Source of the DNA: Magicicada septendecula
Lineage: Eukaryota > Arthropoda > Insecta > Hemiptera > Cicadidae
Reading direction: 5' to 3'
Length of the DNA: 64,000 bases
NCBI GenBank assembly: GCA_034769895.1
Contig: CM068369.1
Coordinates: forward strand, 422,703,479-422,767,478
The position numbers and the translations under genes were made by a program. Below, piece after piece: positions 10,949 to 25,207 of the stretch. Each line of letters starts with the position of its first letter. Position 1 is the stretch's first letter. The notes under the pieces are model-generated. The model ran no database searches. It was not told where the DNA came from and worked only from the letters and a program-made list of their open reading frames with translations.

Positions 10949-11147
10949 TTTCAAATTGTAAATTTACTGATTTTTGTTTCACTACTCTTTAATTTACATC
11001 TACAACATCTTTTATTTGATCTAACCTTAATTTATTGTTTTATGTACTTTACATAATTTTTTACGTACCGTTACTTAACCTTTCAACCATACTTGCATTT
11101 TGTTTGTAGGTGTGGTCTTTATATTTTCATTTCAATTTATAAAAACT

Positions 11148-11165
11148 GTCCCTGTTCGGGTGCCA
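11148..11165 (-). other. Primer-binding site, unit B
   Basis: The 18 bases are identical to the unit A site, with the same 2-nt spacer to the LTR. Confidence 0.85.
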
Positions 11166-11167
11166 TT

Positions 11168-12378
11168 TGTGATCTTATTTATTTATTAATACATTTAAAT
11201 CACAAAATTATTTCATAAATTATTCCACTTACCTTGTATTGGCCAGAGTTACATCACACGAACGTGGAAATGCAAGTGAGGTTTCAAGGTTATTTGAATA
11301 ACTTACGCTACTCACATTTATGAAGAGAAACAATTAAAATTTTATTATATTCTTCAAACTGTTAACATTTTATTTACTTCTTTTAAATTTTACTCAAAGT
11401 TCGTTTTGTTAAGAAATCATTTCTGCTGATTTAAACTTCTTTATCTAAACATCATTTACTATTAATTTCTCTTTTTATTTAAAACATAAACACTACCTTG
11501 AATCATTTTACACAAAATATATTGATTAATACATGAATCTAACTAACTTATTTTCTCTATAGACGTCCCAGTTTGCTGCACACACAACTCTCATTAACAT
11601 CAATTTACCCCCCATTAATTTATTCTAGAGATCTCATTAGAAAAATAATTTAGATTTTATACGGTTACATATTCTGGTGACCTCTGCCCCGACCACGTGG
11701 CGCGTCTCACACCAAGTCCTCCTTGCTGGTTCCAAACGGTTTATTATTTCATGCTTCCTTCTTCTTCATTCACAACTACACTCCCGATTTATGTTACAAC
11801 ATCGTTCTGCTACTGATAGCTATTTTAATTAATATTTAAAATTTATTGAGGCTCCACGGTTGGTGGGCTACCTGGCCAGGATAGCGTCGGTGAGGGACTG
11901 CGAGGAGTATCTGCTAAGTACCCCACTACTTAAGTTTTTGGACAAGTCGGAAAGCAATGCCTTATGCGTTAAAGTCTTAGTCGTTGTTCAGGTAACACGT
12001 GCAACTCCCGTGTGTTGGACGTTGACGAAATGTGGTGTCCACTGGTTTCGTCACACAGGTAGGCGGGATTTCGTCAAGACTTCCGCCATCTCCCGAGCAC
12101 GTTGTTGAATCAAATTCACACCAAGCAATTTTGTGTGACTTTTGTTTAGCGTCGGTTATGCGCTCCGCTGATGTTTGTGCGTCTGTGCGCATTAAACAGT
12201 ATTACAGTTCTGAGAATTAAGACGTGGTGGGCAACACGACACATTCCATTGTACAGCTACACCATACTGTCCCTTTGTTTGAACAACGCTTTTATTCAAC
12301 ACGTGGCTGGCCACACTGATGAAATGAATTAACAAATTTTTAATAAAATAAAAACCTCTCCCTTTTAGCCCTGTTACA
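11168..12378 (-). repeat. LTR B of array element
   Basis: This 1211-bp copy has the same borders as LTR A and the same order of E-boxes, TATA box and poly(A) signal. It differs from LTR A by scattered substitutions. Confidence 0.88.
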
Positions 12379-12429
12379 ATACCCCCCCCCCATGAGAGAT
12401 CTTCTGCCGAAACAGAAGAAATCTCATTG
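12379..12429 (-). other. G-tract and 3' hairpin, LTR B edge
   Basis: Same arrangement. One A at the base of the stem is lost and the G-run is 10 bases long. Confidence 0.65.
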
Positions 12430-14408
12430 CTAAACCCCTAAGAGGATCGGTGAGGATATGGTGCCAACAACCCCCCATTAGTTCTTATACATCATGGGTA
12501 AACTACCCCCCTGGCTCGGCGACTATGGCTGCACGCACGACAGACACGCACCACAGCGCACCTAACCTTCTAACATGCTAGCCCCCAAACTCCATATCCC
12601 TGGCCTTATTCCATGCCAGATCCTCAACCGATATGTTCCCCCTGTCATGCATACTGGGGGCAATACATATACTTATTAATACCTCCTAACACAATTTATT
12701 TTCAATTTCAAAAATTTTGTTTCAATTAAAATCAAATTGTTATATTACCATTTCTTTCTCAAAAATCAAAATAAAAATCTTTTGCATCAACCAATCAACT
12801 CTATTAATTTTCTGCAGTACAACAATCACAAAAAATTGAACCTCCTATTAAAACATGAATACTGTTTAATACTCTATATTCTAAACAATATAACTCAATA
12901 AAACACTAGTAATGCACATAAACAATAATACACTTGAAATTCAAACATCACCTATATGGCAGGCATAAAATCAAAAATTTTTTTTTTAATTTAAATTTAT
13001 CAAAATATTAATTTTTATCAATTTTGGAAAAATTTTAAATTATTTAAATCACTTAAACGACAAAATTTGCATAAAGCAATTGCCAAAAACTGGTCTAGTT
13101 TATAACATCGACCATCACCTGATCTCTCTGGGTCAAGTCAACGACCTTGACATACATACACAGAACTACACCATAAGTACATAGAACATCTCCAAAAAAT
13201 TTTTTTTATCTTTAAACACAATAAAACATAATAAAATAAGACATTTAAAATTAACATATTATTATTACAATTAACAATAAAACTGACATTTAAATTAATC
13301 AAAATTACACATTTTATAGCTTTACATTATTCTCAACTGCTATTAAAATTTGTCACTTGTTTCAATTAATTTTTTCATTTTAACTATGATTTACTTTCTT
13401 TAACATTCTCAATCTCCATTAGTTTGGGTGACTTAATTATTCAGAACAACTTGATTTACAAGTTGGCATGTATACATACTCTTAATCCCCTTCTGACTCT
13501 AACATCACTAACAGCTTTAATTAACATGACGCCCCTTCTCTATCAAAACATCTATCAAACATTCTCTAAACCCACTTACTACTCAACTCATATCGCATCA
13601 TTCTACCCTTATATAAAAAAATACTCTCTACCCCTTTGTACTCAGGATGTGTGTTCCCCTCCCAAAGCTCACTCCCTTATCTGGTCCCTGGACTCTCCCT
13701 AGGCAACCCTTTCTGGTGCTAATCGGTCCCTTCCCGTCCCAACACCTTTCGTTGCGGACTCCTTTTCACACCACCCCCCTTACAAAATTCCCATCAACTA
13801 ATTTACCCTTCCAAAACATCACTTTCAACTACAAAATATCTCCATTTACTTATTACATTAATATATATCAATCAATACCCTACATATTTTCCCCCTAGCT
13901 ACTGTGTCTCTATTACCTCTCAAATTCTACATTACATTAACTCACAACAATATTATTCTCTCTAGTACCCCTTTTATCTCAACATGGACTGATCTAAATG
14001 TCCTAACTCAATAATAATCACCCAAAATCAACTTTACCACCTTTTACAAACCATTTAAAATTCTTAACTATCTCAAATTATTTCCATCATTTAAATTAAA
14101 ATCTTTAACCACATTGAAATCATTATATTCAAATATTTAGTTACTTGGGAAATTTGCAGATTATTTATAAGTGACATATTACACATCTAACTCCAGCCAT
14201 CAGCTGATGTTCTAGGTCGGGTGAATGACCTTTGTTCAAAAAGGCTACACCAAATTATATAACGAAAAATACATAACACATTTTTATAATTCTTACACTC
14301 TAACATAACAAGATTAATGACCCACTAAAACATGATAACCACAATATAATAAACATCTACTGTATCCATTTTCTCAAATCAAAACAAAATTATTTAGTCC
14401 GCTTAGTA

Positions 14409-15059
14409 GCCAGTCGCCATTATTAAGTTACAACAAAATTTTTTAATTCGTTGCTCCCCTGAGCAACCTCCTTAACCACACACACTATTGTTTTCTGATG
14501 GTGGACTGTTGCGTCCATTTGCATCCACAAGGACGGCATTGGTGGAGGAATTTAACATTTCCTTGTCCTTGCTTCTGCGTTACATTTTAAAATTAAGTAG
14601 ATATCATCATATCTATTGTTATATATTAATAAGCCCTTAAGGCGGGTCTACCACCTGGTTTACTGTTCCCACGCGAACAGAGTGGCAGCCGCTGTTCCAT
14701 AGTTCCGGGGATTTCCCCTAAAGTCACCCCCCATTAATTTCAAATTTATACCAATTTCAAGCCAGCTATGGTCAAATTTACAATTGTTGGCCATAGCTGA
14801 CCGCTGTCCAAAACTACGATTAGTGCTGGTAAGGCAGTAATCGCCCAAAAAGGCGGGGAAATCAACTCTAAATTCAGGCATGTTCTCTTCGTCATTATGA
14901 TACACGGCACGGCAACACATCAGCATATGATACAAAATTATATAAAAGTTGTGCCTTGTATTTTACGCCAGTTTGGCCTCCGATGGAGGTAACACTCTCT
15001 GTTACCCCCAACACTTACCGCTATCTACAGTGGCACATGCCACCACTGCAATAGCATAC
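14409..15059 (-). other. Hairpin-cluster block, unit C
   Basis: Same block. One base change in the right arm of the 11-bp stem (near 14956) removes a pair. Confidence 0.5.
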
Positions 15060-16010
15060 TACTAACCAAATTAACCCTTCTACAGTTTCAGTCTCTACAT
15101 TCCGTAAATACATCACTTCTATTAACACCACACAACCCCCCAAAATGACCCACATATCTTGTATGATAACATAACATAACATAATAAACAAATCGACATT
15201 AACCTTGATCATTAGCATTGTTACATTCACATTAAACCAACAATTCTCTTTTAAATAATTTATACAGAAACTTATAAACATTATAACTTGAAATTTTTAT
15301 TAACTCTCTAATATATCATCATTGCATTATTTATCACTTACTACAATTGAATTTCTCAAAAATTCCAAATTTATTATTAACATTTATTTTATCTCATATT
15401 TCAGTTATTACTACCTTTTGACTATGATTTCTATTTAGTACAATTATCTCAAAATTAGTTTCATCATTGAGTTAAAATCTTTTCAACACCTGTAAACATT
15501 TTACTCTATATAACTTGTATTATAAAATTTATACTCACAGTACATCATTCAAAACATATGATTCCACAACTAAATACATCCTACATTTATTCGTTTATTA
15601 ATTATTATCAAATTTAAACTTCATAAATAATTTAAATTCATTATAAAATTCAATTATATAATATTGTAAATCAATCAAAAAGATAATTAAACATCTCAAA
15701 TTACCTTACTTAGATCAATTATTGAAAACACAACATTTTTAATTACATTACTTCCGAAACAATTTATCATTCATTAATTACCACTGTCGTAATCACTTAT
15801 TTAATCTGTCAAAATATTATTATTAAACAATTTCTACTACATACACACATTGTTTACATAACATCTTACAATACACACAATTAATTTCACTATCAATTAT
15901 TTACAAATTATTCGTCATTATTGTTCAGTTTTCCACACTTCATTTTCTAAGTCAGCAAGGTCAGAACCATAAATCAAAATATTTAAAATGTCCATTTATT
16001 AAGTTTATGT

Positions 16011-16232
16011 TCAGCCTCCATCATCGAATAATAATCTAATATATTTATAATATAAATCGTTCTTGTCCACACTCAATTTATTAAATTTAATATAATAATT
16101 CTCTAATACTTCAAGTTGTTCCAATATCATCAAATCATAAAACCTGTCAATATCATTAGAAGTCTTTTCACCGTCTGTATTTTTTGTTATTCCCCTGTCA
16201 TTTGTATCATTATATTCGTTTACTATACTCAT
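16011..16232 (-). CDS. 73-codon ORF after gag UGA, unit C
   Basis: Same placement; the protein equals the unit A version. Confidence 0.4.
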   Translation of the reverse strand: MSIVNEYNDTNDRGITKNTDGEKTSNDIDRFYDLMILEQLEVLENYYIKFNKLSVDKNDLYYKYIRLLFDDGG

Positions 16233-17258
16233 TCAGGCATCAGGTAAGTTATTATTATTTATACAAGTATCATCAAAATAATTCTCAATCTCTATTTTAT
16301 AAGGTAAGTATTTTATATCATTTATCTTCACCACTTCTAACCTCTCTTTCAATTCATTATACTTTCTCTTTAATTTATATAATTCTATCTCCCTATCTAC
16401 ACACAACTCTCTATCTAAATCTCTCTCACCATAACACCATCTCACACTTTCGACACCATCCCACACAGAGGGTACTAACTCATAAAAACTCGGGGAACAA
16501 CTCAAAGACCTCATGTCTTCCAATAACAAGGGACTCTTACCCTTCAACAACAACATTTGTGAACACCTTGGTTCACCATAAATATGGGGAAAATTTACCC
16601 TCTGCCCTACATACTCATCTAATCTCTCTTGCCACTCTTTCTCTAATTCATGAACACTAATTACTACTCCGTTACAACCCATTACTCTCTCACTCTCACT
16701 CACTATCTCACTAACTATTTTCAACGTATCACTCTCTGATACCACATTCTTAATTATATTATCATTTTCAACATCATTTTTATCACTTGTTACTTTTTTA
16801 TTATCATTATTATTATTGCTTTTAATCTTTTCCCCTACTGACTCTACCACTTTCTCAATATCTCGTTTCAATTCGTTACACTTACTCTCATACTGATTTT
16901 TTACTTCATTAATATCAAATTTAAGTTCGTTAAACTGTCTATTCTGTTCCTCAAATTTAGCGTCAAATTTATTATTTTGTATGTCAAATTTAATATTTTG
17001 TTCATTCATATCCTTCGATATCGTTATTAACATATTCATCACATCATTATTAAATTGACTGTTACATTTTGTTGAAGTCGGGGTTAATTGCACACCTGAG
17101 TCTTCAGTCACATTGCTTTGATCTGTTACATTTAATTCTACTGTTTTATCTTGACTCACACTTGGAGTTGAATGTACCTCAAAACTACTCATAATGTTTG
17201 ATTCATCAAAATTGTCAACACTAGTTATTTCATTCATATCGTTTTCATTTCCTGCCAT
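16233..17258 (-). CDS. Gag-like protein, unit C (341 aa)
   Basis: The frame is intact and the protein sequence matches unit B. It is followed by the same UGA-ATG junction. Confidence 0.6.
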   Translation of the reverse strand: MAGNENDMNEITSVDNFDESNIMSSFEVHSTPSVSQDKTVELNVTDQSNVTEDSGVQLTPTSTKCNSQFNNDVMNMLITISKDMNEQNIKFDIQNNKFDAKFEEQNRQFNELKFDINEVKNQYESKCNELKRDIEKVVESVGEKIKSNNNNDNKKVTSDKNDVENDNIIKNVVSESDTLKIVSEIVSESERVMGCNGVVISVHELEKEWQERLDEYVGQRVNFPHIYGEPRCSQMLLLKGKSPLLLEDMRSLSCSPSFYELVPSVWDGVESVRWCYGERDLDRELCVDREIELYKLKRKYNELKERLEVVKINDIKYLPYKIEIENYFDDTCINNNNLPDA

Positions 17259-17457
17259 TTTCAAATTGTAAATTTACTGATTTTTGTTTCACTACTCTTT
17301 AATTTACATCTACAACATCTTATATTTGATCTAACCTTAATTTATTGTTTTATGTACTTTACATAATTTTTTACGTACCGTTACTTAACCTTTCAACCAT
17401 ACTTGCATTTTGTTTGTAGGTGTGGTCTTTATATTTTCATTTCAATTTATAAAAACT

Positions 17458-17475
17458 GTCCCTGTTCGGGTGCCA
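17458..17475 (-). other. Primer-binding site, unit C
   Basis: The 18 bases are identical to the unit A site, with the same 2-nt spacer. Confidence 0.85.
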
Positions 17476-17477
17476 TT

Positions 17478-18688
17478 TGTGATCTTATTTATTTATTAAT
17501 ACATTTAAATTCCAAAATTATTTCATAAATTATTCCACTTACCTTGTATTGGCCAGAGTTACATCACACGAACGTGGAAATGCAAGTGAGGTTTCAAGGT
17601 TATTTGAATAACTTACGCTACTCACATTTATGAAGAGAAACAATTAAAATTTTATTGTATTCTTCAAACTGTTAACATTTTATTTACTTCTTTTAAATTT
17701 TACTCAAAGTTCGTTTTGTTAAGAAATCATTTCTGCTGATTTAAACTTCTTTGTCTAAACATCATTTACTATTAATTTCTCTTTTTATTTAAAACATAAA
17801 CACTACCTTGAATCATTTTACAGAAAATATATTGATTAATACATGAATCTAACTAACTTATTTTCTCTATAGACGTCCCAGTTTGCTGCACACACAACTC
17901 TCATTCACATCAATTTACCCCCCATTTATTTATTCTAGAGATCTCATTAGAAAAATAATTTAGATTTTATACGGTTACATATTCTGGTGACCTCTGCCCC
18001 GACCACGTGGCGCGTCTCACACCAAGTCCTCCTTGCTGGTTCCAAACGGTTTATTATTTCATGCTTCCTTCTTCTTCATTCACAACTACACTCCCGATTT
18101 ATCTTACAACATCGTTCTGCTACTGATAGCTATTTTAATTAATATTTAAAATTTATTGAGGCTCCACGTTTGGTGGGCTACCTGGCCAGGATAGCGTCGG
18201 TGAGGGACTGCGAGGAGTATCTGCTAAGTACCCCACTACTTAGGTTTTTGGACAAGACGGAAAGCAATGCCTTATGCGTTAAAGTCTTAGTCGTTGTTCA
18301 GGTAACACGTGCAACTCCCGTGTGTTGGACGTTGACGAAATCTGGTGTCCACTGGTTTCGTCACACAGGTAGGCGGGATTTCGTCAAGACTTCCGCCATC
18401 TCCCGAGCACGTTGTTGAATCAAATTCACACCAAGCAATTTTGTGTGACTTTTGTTTAGCGTTGGTTATGCGCTCCACTGATGTTTGTGCGTCTGTGCGC
18501 ATTAAACAGTATTACAGTTCTGAGAATTAAGACGTGGTGGGCAACACGACACATTCCATTGTACAGCTACACCATACTGTCCCTTTGTTTGAACAACGCT
18601 TTTATTCAACACGTGGCTGGCCACACTGATGAAATGAATTTACAAATTTTTAATAAAATAAAAACCTCTCCCTTTTAGCCCTGTTACA
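17478..18688 (-). repeat. LTR C of array element
   Basis: This 1211-bp copy has intact termini. It carries private substitutions, for example an altered base in the AT-rich U5 near 17510. Confidence 0.88.
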
Positions 18689-18740
18689 ATACCCCCCCCC
18701 CAATGAGAGATCTTCTGCCGAAACAGAAGAAATCTCATTG
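18689..18740 (-). other. G-tract and 3' hairpin, LTR C edge
   Basis: Same arrangement, with intact arms and a long G-run. Confidence 0.65.
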
Positions 18741-20721
18741 CTAAACCCCTAAGAAGATCGGTGAGGATATGGTGCCAACAACCCCCCATTAGTTCTTATA
18801 CATCATGGGTAAACTACCCCCCTGGCTCGGCGACTATGGCTGCACGCACGACAGACACGCACCACAGCGCACCTAACCTTCTAACATGCTAGCCCCCAAA
18901 CTCCATATCCCTGGCCTTATTCCATGCCAGATCCTCAACCGATATGTTCCCCCTGTCATGCATACTGGGGGCAATACATATACTTATTAATACCTCCTAA
19001 CACAATTTATTTTCAATTTCAAAAATTTCGTTTCAATTAAAATCAAATTGTTATATTACCATTTCTTTCTCAAAAATCAAAATAAAAATCTTTTGCATCA
19101 ACCAATCAACTCTATTAATTTTCTGCACTACAACAATCACAAAAAAATTGAACCTCTTATTAAAACATGAATACTGTTTAATACTCTATATTCTAAACAA
19201 TATAACTCAATAAAACACTAGTAATGCACATAAACAATAATACACTTGAAATTCAAACATCACCTATATGGCAGGCATAAAATCAAAAATTTTTTTTTTA
19301 ATTTAAATTTATCAAAATATTAATTTTTATCAATTTTGGAAAAATTTTAAATTATTTAAATCACTTAAACGACAAAATTTGCATCAAGCAATTGCCAAAA
19401 ACTGGTCTAGTTTATAACATCGACCATCACCTGATCTCTCTGGGTCAAGTCAACGACCTTGACATACATACACAGAACTACACCATAAAGTACATAGAAC
19501 ATCTCCAAAAAATTTTTTTATCTTTAAACACAATAAAACATAATAAAATAAGACATTTAAAATTAACATAGTATTATTACAATTAACAATAAAACTGACA
19601 TTTAAATTAATCAAAATTACACATTTTATAGCTTTACATTATTCTCAACTTCTATTAAAATTTGTCACTTGTTTCAATTAATTTTTTCATTTTAACTATG
19701 ATTTACTTTCTTTAACATTCTCAATCTCCATTAGTTTGGGTGACTTAATTATTCAGAACAACTTGATTTACAAGTTGGCATGTATACATACTCTTAATCC
19801 CCTTCTGACTCTAACATCACTAACAGCTTTAATTAACATGACACCCCTTCTCTATCAAAACATCTATCAAACATTCTCTAAACCCACTTACTACTCAACT
19901 CATATCGCATCATTCTACCCTTATATAAAAAAAATACTCTCTACCCCTTTGTACTCAGGATGTGTGTTCCCCTCCCAAAGCTCACTCCCTTATCTGGTCC
20001 CTGGACTCTCCCTAGGCAACCCTTTCTGGTGCTAATCGGTCCCTTCCCGTCCCAACACCTTTCGTTGCGGACTCCTTTTCACACCACCCCCCTTACAAAA
20101 TTCCCATCAACTAATTTGCCCTTCCAAAACATCACTTTCAACTACAAAATATCTCCATTTACTTATTACATTAATATATATCAATCAATACTCTACATAT
20201 TTTCCCCCTAGCTACTGTGTCTCTATTACCTCTCAAATTCTACATTACATTAACTCACAACAATATTATTCTCTCTAGTACCCCTTTTATCTCAACATGG
20301 ACTGATCTAAATGTCCTAACTCAATAATAATCACCCAAAATCAACTTTACCACCTTTTACAAACCATTTAAAATTCTTAACTATCTCAAATTATTTCCAT
20401 CATTTAAATTAAAATCTTTAACCACATTGAAATCATTATATTCAAATATTTAGTTACTTGGGAAATTTGCAGATTATTTATAAGTGACATATTACACATC
20501 TAACTCCAGCCATCAGCTGATGTTCTAGGTCGGGTGAATGACCTTTGTTCAAAAAGGCTACACCAAATTATATAACGAAAAATACATAACACATTTTTAT
20601 AATTCTTACACTCTAACATAACAAGATTAATGACCCACTAAAACATGATAACCACAATATAATAAACATCTACTGTATCCATTTTCTCAAATCAAAACAA
20701 AATTATTTAGTCCGCTTAGTA

Positions 20722-21372
20722 GCAAGTCGCCATTATTAAGTTACAACAAAATTTTTTAATTCGTTGCTCCCCTGAGCAACCTCCTTAACCACACACACTA
20801 TTGTTTTCTGATGGTGGACTGTTGCGTCCATTTGCATCCACAAGGACGGCATTGGTGGAGGAATTTAACATTTCCTTGTCCTTGCTTCTGCGTTACATTT
20901 TAAAATTAAGTAGATATCATCATATCTATTGTTATATATTAATAAGCCCTTAAGGCGGGTCTACCACCTGGTTTACTGTTCCCACGCGAACAGAGTGGCA
21001 GCCGCTGTTCCATAGTTCCGGGGATTTCCCCTAAAGTCACCCCCCATTAATTTCAAATTTATACCAATTTCAAGCCAGCTATGGTCAAATTTACAATTGT
21101 TGGCCATAGCTGACCGCTGTCCAAAACTACGATTAGTGCTGGTAAGGCAGTAATCGCCCAAAAAGGCGGGGAAATCAACTCTAAATTCAGGCATGTTCTC
21201 TTCGTCATTATGATACACGGCACGGCAACACATCAGCATATGATACAAAATTATATAAAAGTTGTGCCGTGTATTTTACGCCAGTTTGGCCTCCGATGGA
21301 GGTAACACTCTCTGTTACCCCCAACACTTACCGCTATCTACAGTGGCACATGCCACCACTGCAATTGCATAC
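20722..21372 (-). other. Hairpin-cluster block, unit D
   Basis: Same block, stems preserved. Confidence 0.5.
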
Positions 21373-22323
21373 TACTAACCAAATTAACCCTTCTACAGTT
21401 TCAGTCTCTACATTCCGTAAATACATCACTTCTATTAACACCACACAACCCCCCAAAATGACCCACATATCTTGTATGATAACATAACATAACATAATAA
21501 ACAAATCGACATTAACCTTGATCATTAGCATTGTTACATTCACATTAAACCAACAATTCTCTTTTAAATAATTTATACAGAAACTTATAAACATTATAAC
21601 TTGAAATTTTTATTAACTCTCTAATATATCATCATTGCATTATTTATCACTTACTACAATTGAATTTCTCAAAAATTCCAAATTTATTATTAACATTTAT
21701 TTTATCTCATATTTCAGTTATTACTACCTTTTGACTATGATTTCTATTTAGTACAATTATCTCAAAATTAGTTTCATCATTGAGTTAAAATCTTTTCAAC
21801 ACCTGTAAACATTTTACTCTATATAACTTGTATTATAAAATTTATACTCACAGTACATCATTCAAAACATATGATTCCACAACTAAATACATCCTACATT
21901 TATTCGTTTATTAATTATTATCAAATTTAAACTTCATAAATAATTTAAATTCATTATAAAATTCAATTATATAATATTGTAAATCAATCAAAAAGATAAT
22001 TAAACATCTCAAATTACCTTACTTAGATCAATTATTGAAAACACAACATTTTTAATTTCATTACTTCCGAAACAATTTATCATTCATTAATTACCACTGT
22101 CGTAATCACTTATTTAATCTGTCAAAATATTATTATTAAACAATTTCTACTACATACACGCATTGTTTACATAACATCTTACAATACACACAATTAATTT
22201 CACTATCAATTATTTACAAATTATTCGTCATTATTGTTCAGTTTTCCACACTTCATTTTCTAAGTCAGCAAGGTCAGAACCATAAATCAAAATATTTAAA
22301 ATGTCCATTTATTAAGTTTATGT

Positions 22324-22545
22324 TCAGCCTCCATCATCGAATAATAATCTAATATATTTATAATATAAATCGTTCTTGGCCACACTCAATTTATTAAATT
22401 TAATATAATAATTCTCTAATACTTCAAGTTGTTCCAATATCATCAAATCATAAAACCTGTCAATATCATTAGAAGTCTTTTCACCGTCTGTATTTTTTGT
22501 TATTCCCCTGTCATTTGTATCATTATATTCGTTTACTATACTCAT
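22324..22545 (-). CDS. 73-codon ORF after gag UGA, unit D
   Basis: Same placement; one D to A change (SVAKND). Confidence 0.4.
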   Translation of the reverse strand: MSIVNEYNDTNDRGITKNTDGEKTSNDIDRFYDLMILEQLEVLENYYIKFNKLSVAKNDLYYKYIRLLFDDGG

Positions 22546-23571
22546 TCAGGCATCAGGTAAGTTATTATTATTTATACAAGTATCATCAAAATAATTCTCA
22601 ATCTCTATTTTATAAGGTAAGTATTTTATATCATTTATCTTCACCACTTCTAACCTCTCTTTCAATTCATTATACTTTCTCTTTAATTTATATAATTCTA
22701 TCTCCCTATCTACACACAACTCTCTATCTAAATCTCTCTCACCATAACACCATCTCACACTTTCGACACCATCCCACACAGAGGGAACTAACTCATAAAA
22801 ACTCGGGGAACAACTCAAAGACCTCATGTCTTCCAATAACAAGGGACTCTTACCCTTCAACAACAACATTTGTGAACACCTTGGTTCACCATAAATATGG
22901 GGAAAATTTACCCTCTGCCCTACATACTCATCTAATCTCTCTTGCCACTCTTTCTCTAATTCATGAACACTAATTACTACTCCGTTACAACCCATTACTC
23001 TCTCACTCTCACTCACTATCTCACTAACTATTTTCAACGTATCACTCTCTGATACCACATTCTTAATTATATTATCATTTTCAACATCATTTTTATCACT
23101 TGTTACTTTTTTATTATCATTATTATTATTACTTTTAATCTTTTCCCCTACTGACTCTACCACTTTCTCAATATCTCGTTTCAATTCGTTACACTTACTC
23201 TCATACTGATTTTTTACTTCATTAATATCAAATTTAAGTTCGTTAAACTGTCTATTCTGTTCCTCAAATTTAGCGTCAAATTTATTATTTTGTATGTCAA
23301 ATTTAATATTTTGTTCATTCATATCCTTCGATATCGTTATTAACATATTCATCACATCATTATTAAATTGACTGTTACATTTTGTTGAAGTCGGGGTTAA
23401 TTGCACACCTGAGTCTTCAGTCACATTGCTTTGATCTGTTACATTTAATTCTACTGTTTTATCTTGACTCACACTTGGAGTTGAATGTACCTCAAAATTA
23501 CTCATAATGTTTGATTCATCAAAATTGTCAACACTAGTTATTTCATTCATATCGTTTTCATTTCCTGCCAT
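22546..23571 (-). CDS. Gag-like protein, unit D (341 aa)
   Basis: The frame is intact. It has N for S in the early FEVHST region (SNFEV), a variant shared with units E, F and G. Confidence 0.6.
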   Translation of the reverse strand: MAGNENDMNEITSVDNFDESNIMSNFEVHSTPSVSQDKTVELNVTDQSNVTEDSGVQLTPTSTKCNSQFNNDVMNMLITISKDMNEQNIKFDIQNNKFDAKFEEQNRQFNELKFDINEVKNQYESKCNELKRDIEKVVESVGEKIKSNNNNDNKKVTSDKNDVENDNIIKNVVSESDTLKIVSEIVSESERVMGCNGVVISVHELEKEWQERLDEYVGQRVNFPHIYGEPRCSQMLLLKGKSPLLLEDMRSLSCSPSFYELVPSVWDGVESVRWCYGERDLDRELCVDREIELYKLKRKYNELKERLEVVKINDIKYLPYKIEIENYFDDTCINNNNLPDA

Positions 23572-23770
23572 TTTCAAATTGTAAATTTACTGATTTTTGT
23601 TTCACTACTCTTTAATTTACATCTACAACATCTTATATTTGATCTAACCTTAATTTATTGTTTTATGTACTTTACATAATTTTTTACGTACCGTTACTTA
23701 ACGTTTCAACCATACTTGCATTTTGTTTGTAGGTGTGGTCTTTATATTTTCATTTCAATTTATAAAAACT

Positions 23771-23788
23771 GTCCCTGTTCGGGTGCCA
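23771..23788 (-). other. Primer-binding site, unit D
   Basis: The 18 bases are identical to the unit A site, with the same 2-nt spacer. Confidence 0.85.
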
Positions 23789-23790
23789 TT

Positions 23791-25000
23791 TGTGATCTTA
23801 TTTATTTATTAATACATTTAAATCACAAAATTATTTCATAAATTATTCCACTTACCTTGTATTGGCCAGAGTTACATCACACGAACGTGGAAATGCAAGT
23901 GAGGTTTCAAGGTTATTTGAATAACTTACGCTACTCACATTTATGAAGAAAAACAATTAAAATTTTATTATATTCTTCAAACTGTTAACATTTTATTTAC
24001 ATCTTTTAAATTTTACTCAAAGTTCATTTTGTTAAGAAATCATTTCTGCTGATTTAAACTTCTTTATCTAAACATCATTTACTATTAATTTCTCTTTTTA
24101 TTTAAAACATAAACACTACCTTGAATCATTTTACACAAAATATATTGATTAATACATGAATCTAACTAAATTATTTTCACTATAGACGTCCCAGTTTGCT
24201 GCACACACAACTCTCATTCACATCAATTTAACCCCCATTAATTTATTCTAGAGATCTCATTAGAAAAATAATTTAGATTTTATACGGTTACATTTCTGGT
24301 GACCTCTGCCCCGACCACGTGGCGCGTCTCACACCAAGTCCTCCTTGCTGGTTCCAAATGGTTTATTATTTCATGCTTCCTTCTTCTTCATTCACAACTA
24401 CACTCCCGATTTATGTTACGACATCGTTCTGCTACTGATAGCTATTTTAATTAATATTTAAAATTTATTGAGGCTCCACGTTTGGTGGGCTACCTGGCCA
24501 GGATAGCGTCGGTGAGGGACTGCAAGGAGTATCTGCTAAGTACCCCACTACTTAGGTTTTTGGACAAGATGGAAAGCAATGCCTTATGCGTTAAAGTCTT
24601 AGTCGTTGTTCAGGTAACACGTGCAACTCCCGTGTGTTGAACGTTGACGAAATCTGGTGTCCACTGGTTTCGTCACACAGGTAGGCGGGATTTCGTCAAG
24701 ACTTCCGCCATCTCCCGAGCACGTTGTTGAATCAAATTCACACCAAGCAATTTTGTGTGACTTTTGTTTAGCGTCGGTTATGCGCTCCGCTGATGTTTGT
24801 GCGTCTGTGCGCATTAAACAGTATTACAGTTCTGAGAATTAAGACGTGGTGGGCAACACGACACATTCCATTGTACAGCTACACCATACTGTCCCTTTGT
24901 TTGAACAACGCTTTTATTCAACACGTGGCTGGCCACACTGATGAAATGAATTTACAAATTTTTAATAAAATAAAAACCCCTCCCTTTTAGCCCCGTTACA
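23791..25000 (-). repeat. LTR D of array element
   Basis: This 1210-bp copy shares diagnostic variants with LTR E, including a one-base loss near the TATA box and the CCCCGTTACA right border. A plus-strand stop near 24639 breaks the antisense ORF that is open in LTRs A, B, C, F and G. Confidence 0.88.
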
Positions 25001-25049
25001 ATACCCCCCCAATGAGAGATCTTCTGCCGAAACAGAAGAAATCTCATTG
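25001..25049 (-). other. G-tract and 3' hairpin, LTR D edge
   Basis: Same arrangement, with a 7-base G-run. Confidence 0.65.
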
Positions 25050-25153
25050 CTAAACCCCTAAGAGGATCGGTGAGGATATGGTGCCAACAACCCCCCATTA
25101 GTTTTTTACATCATGGGTAAACTACCCCCCTGGCTCGGCGACTATGGCTGCAC

Positions 25154-25207
25154 CTGAACGAGATTACTGGACTTCTCTATACGAGATCCCAACACCATAA
25201 AATCGAA
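25154..25207. repeat. Segment ~48 bp longer in unit E
   Basis: Between the shared flanks CTGCAC and CAGACACG this unit has 54 bases where most units have 6. It contains ACGAGAT twice. Only the neighbouring unit (31513-31566) shares it. Confidence 0.8.
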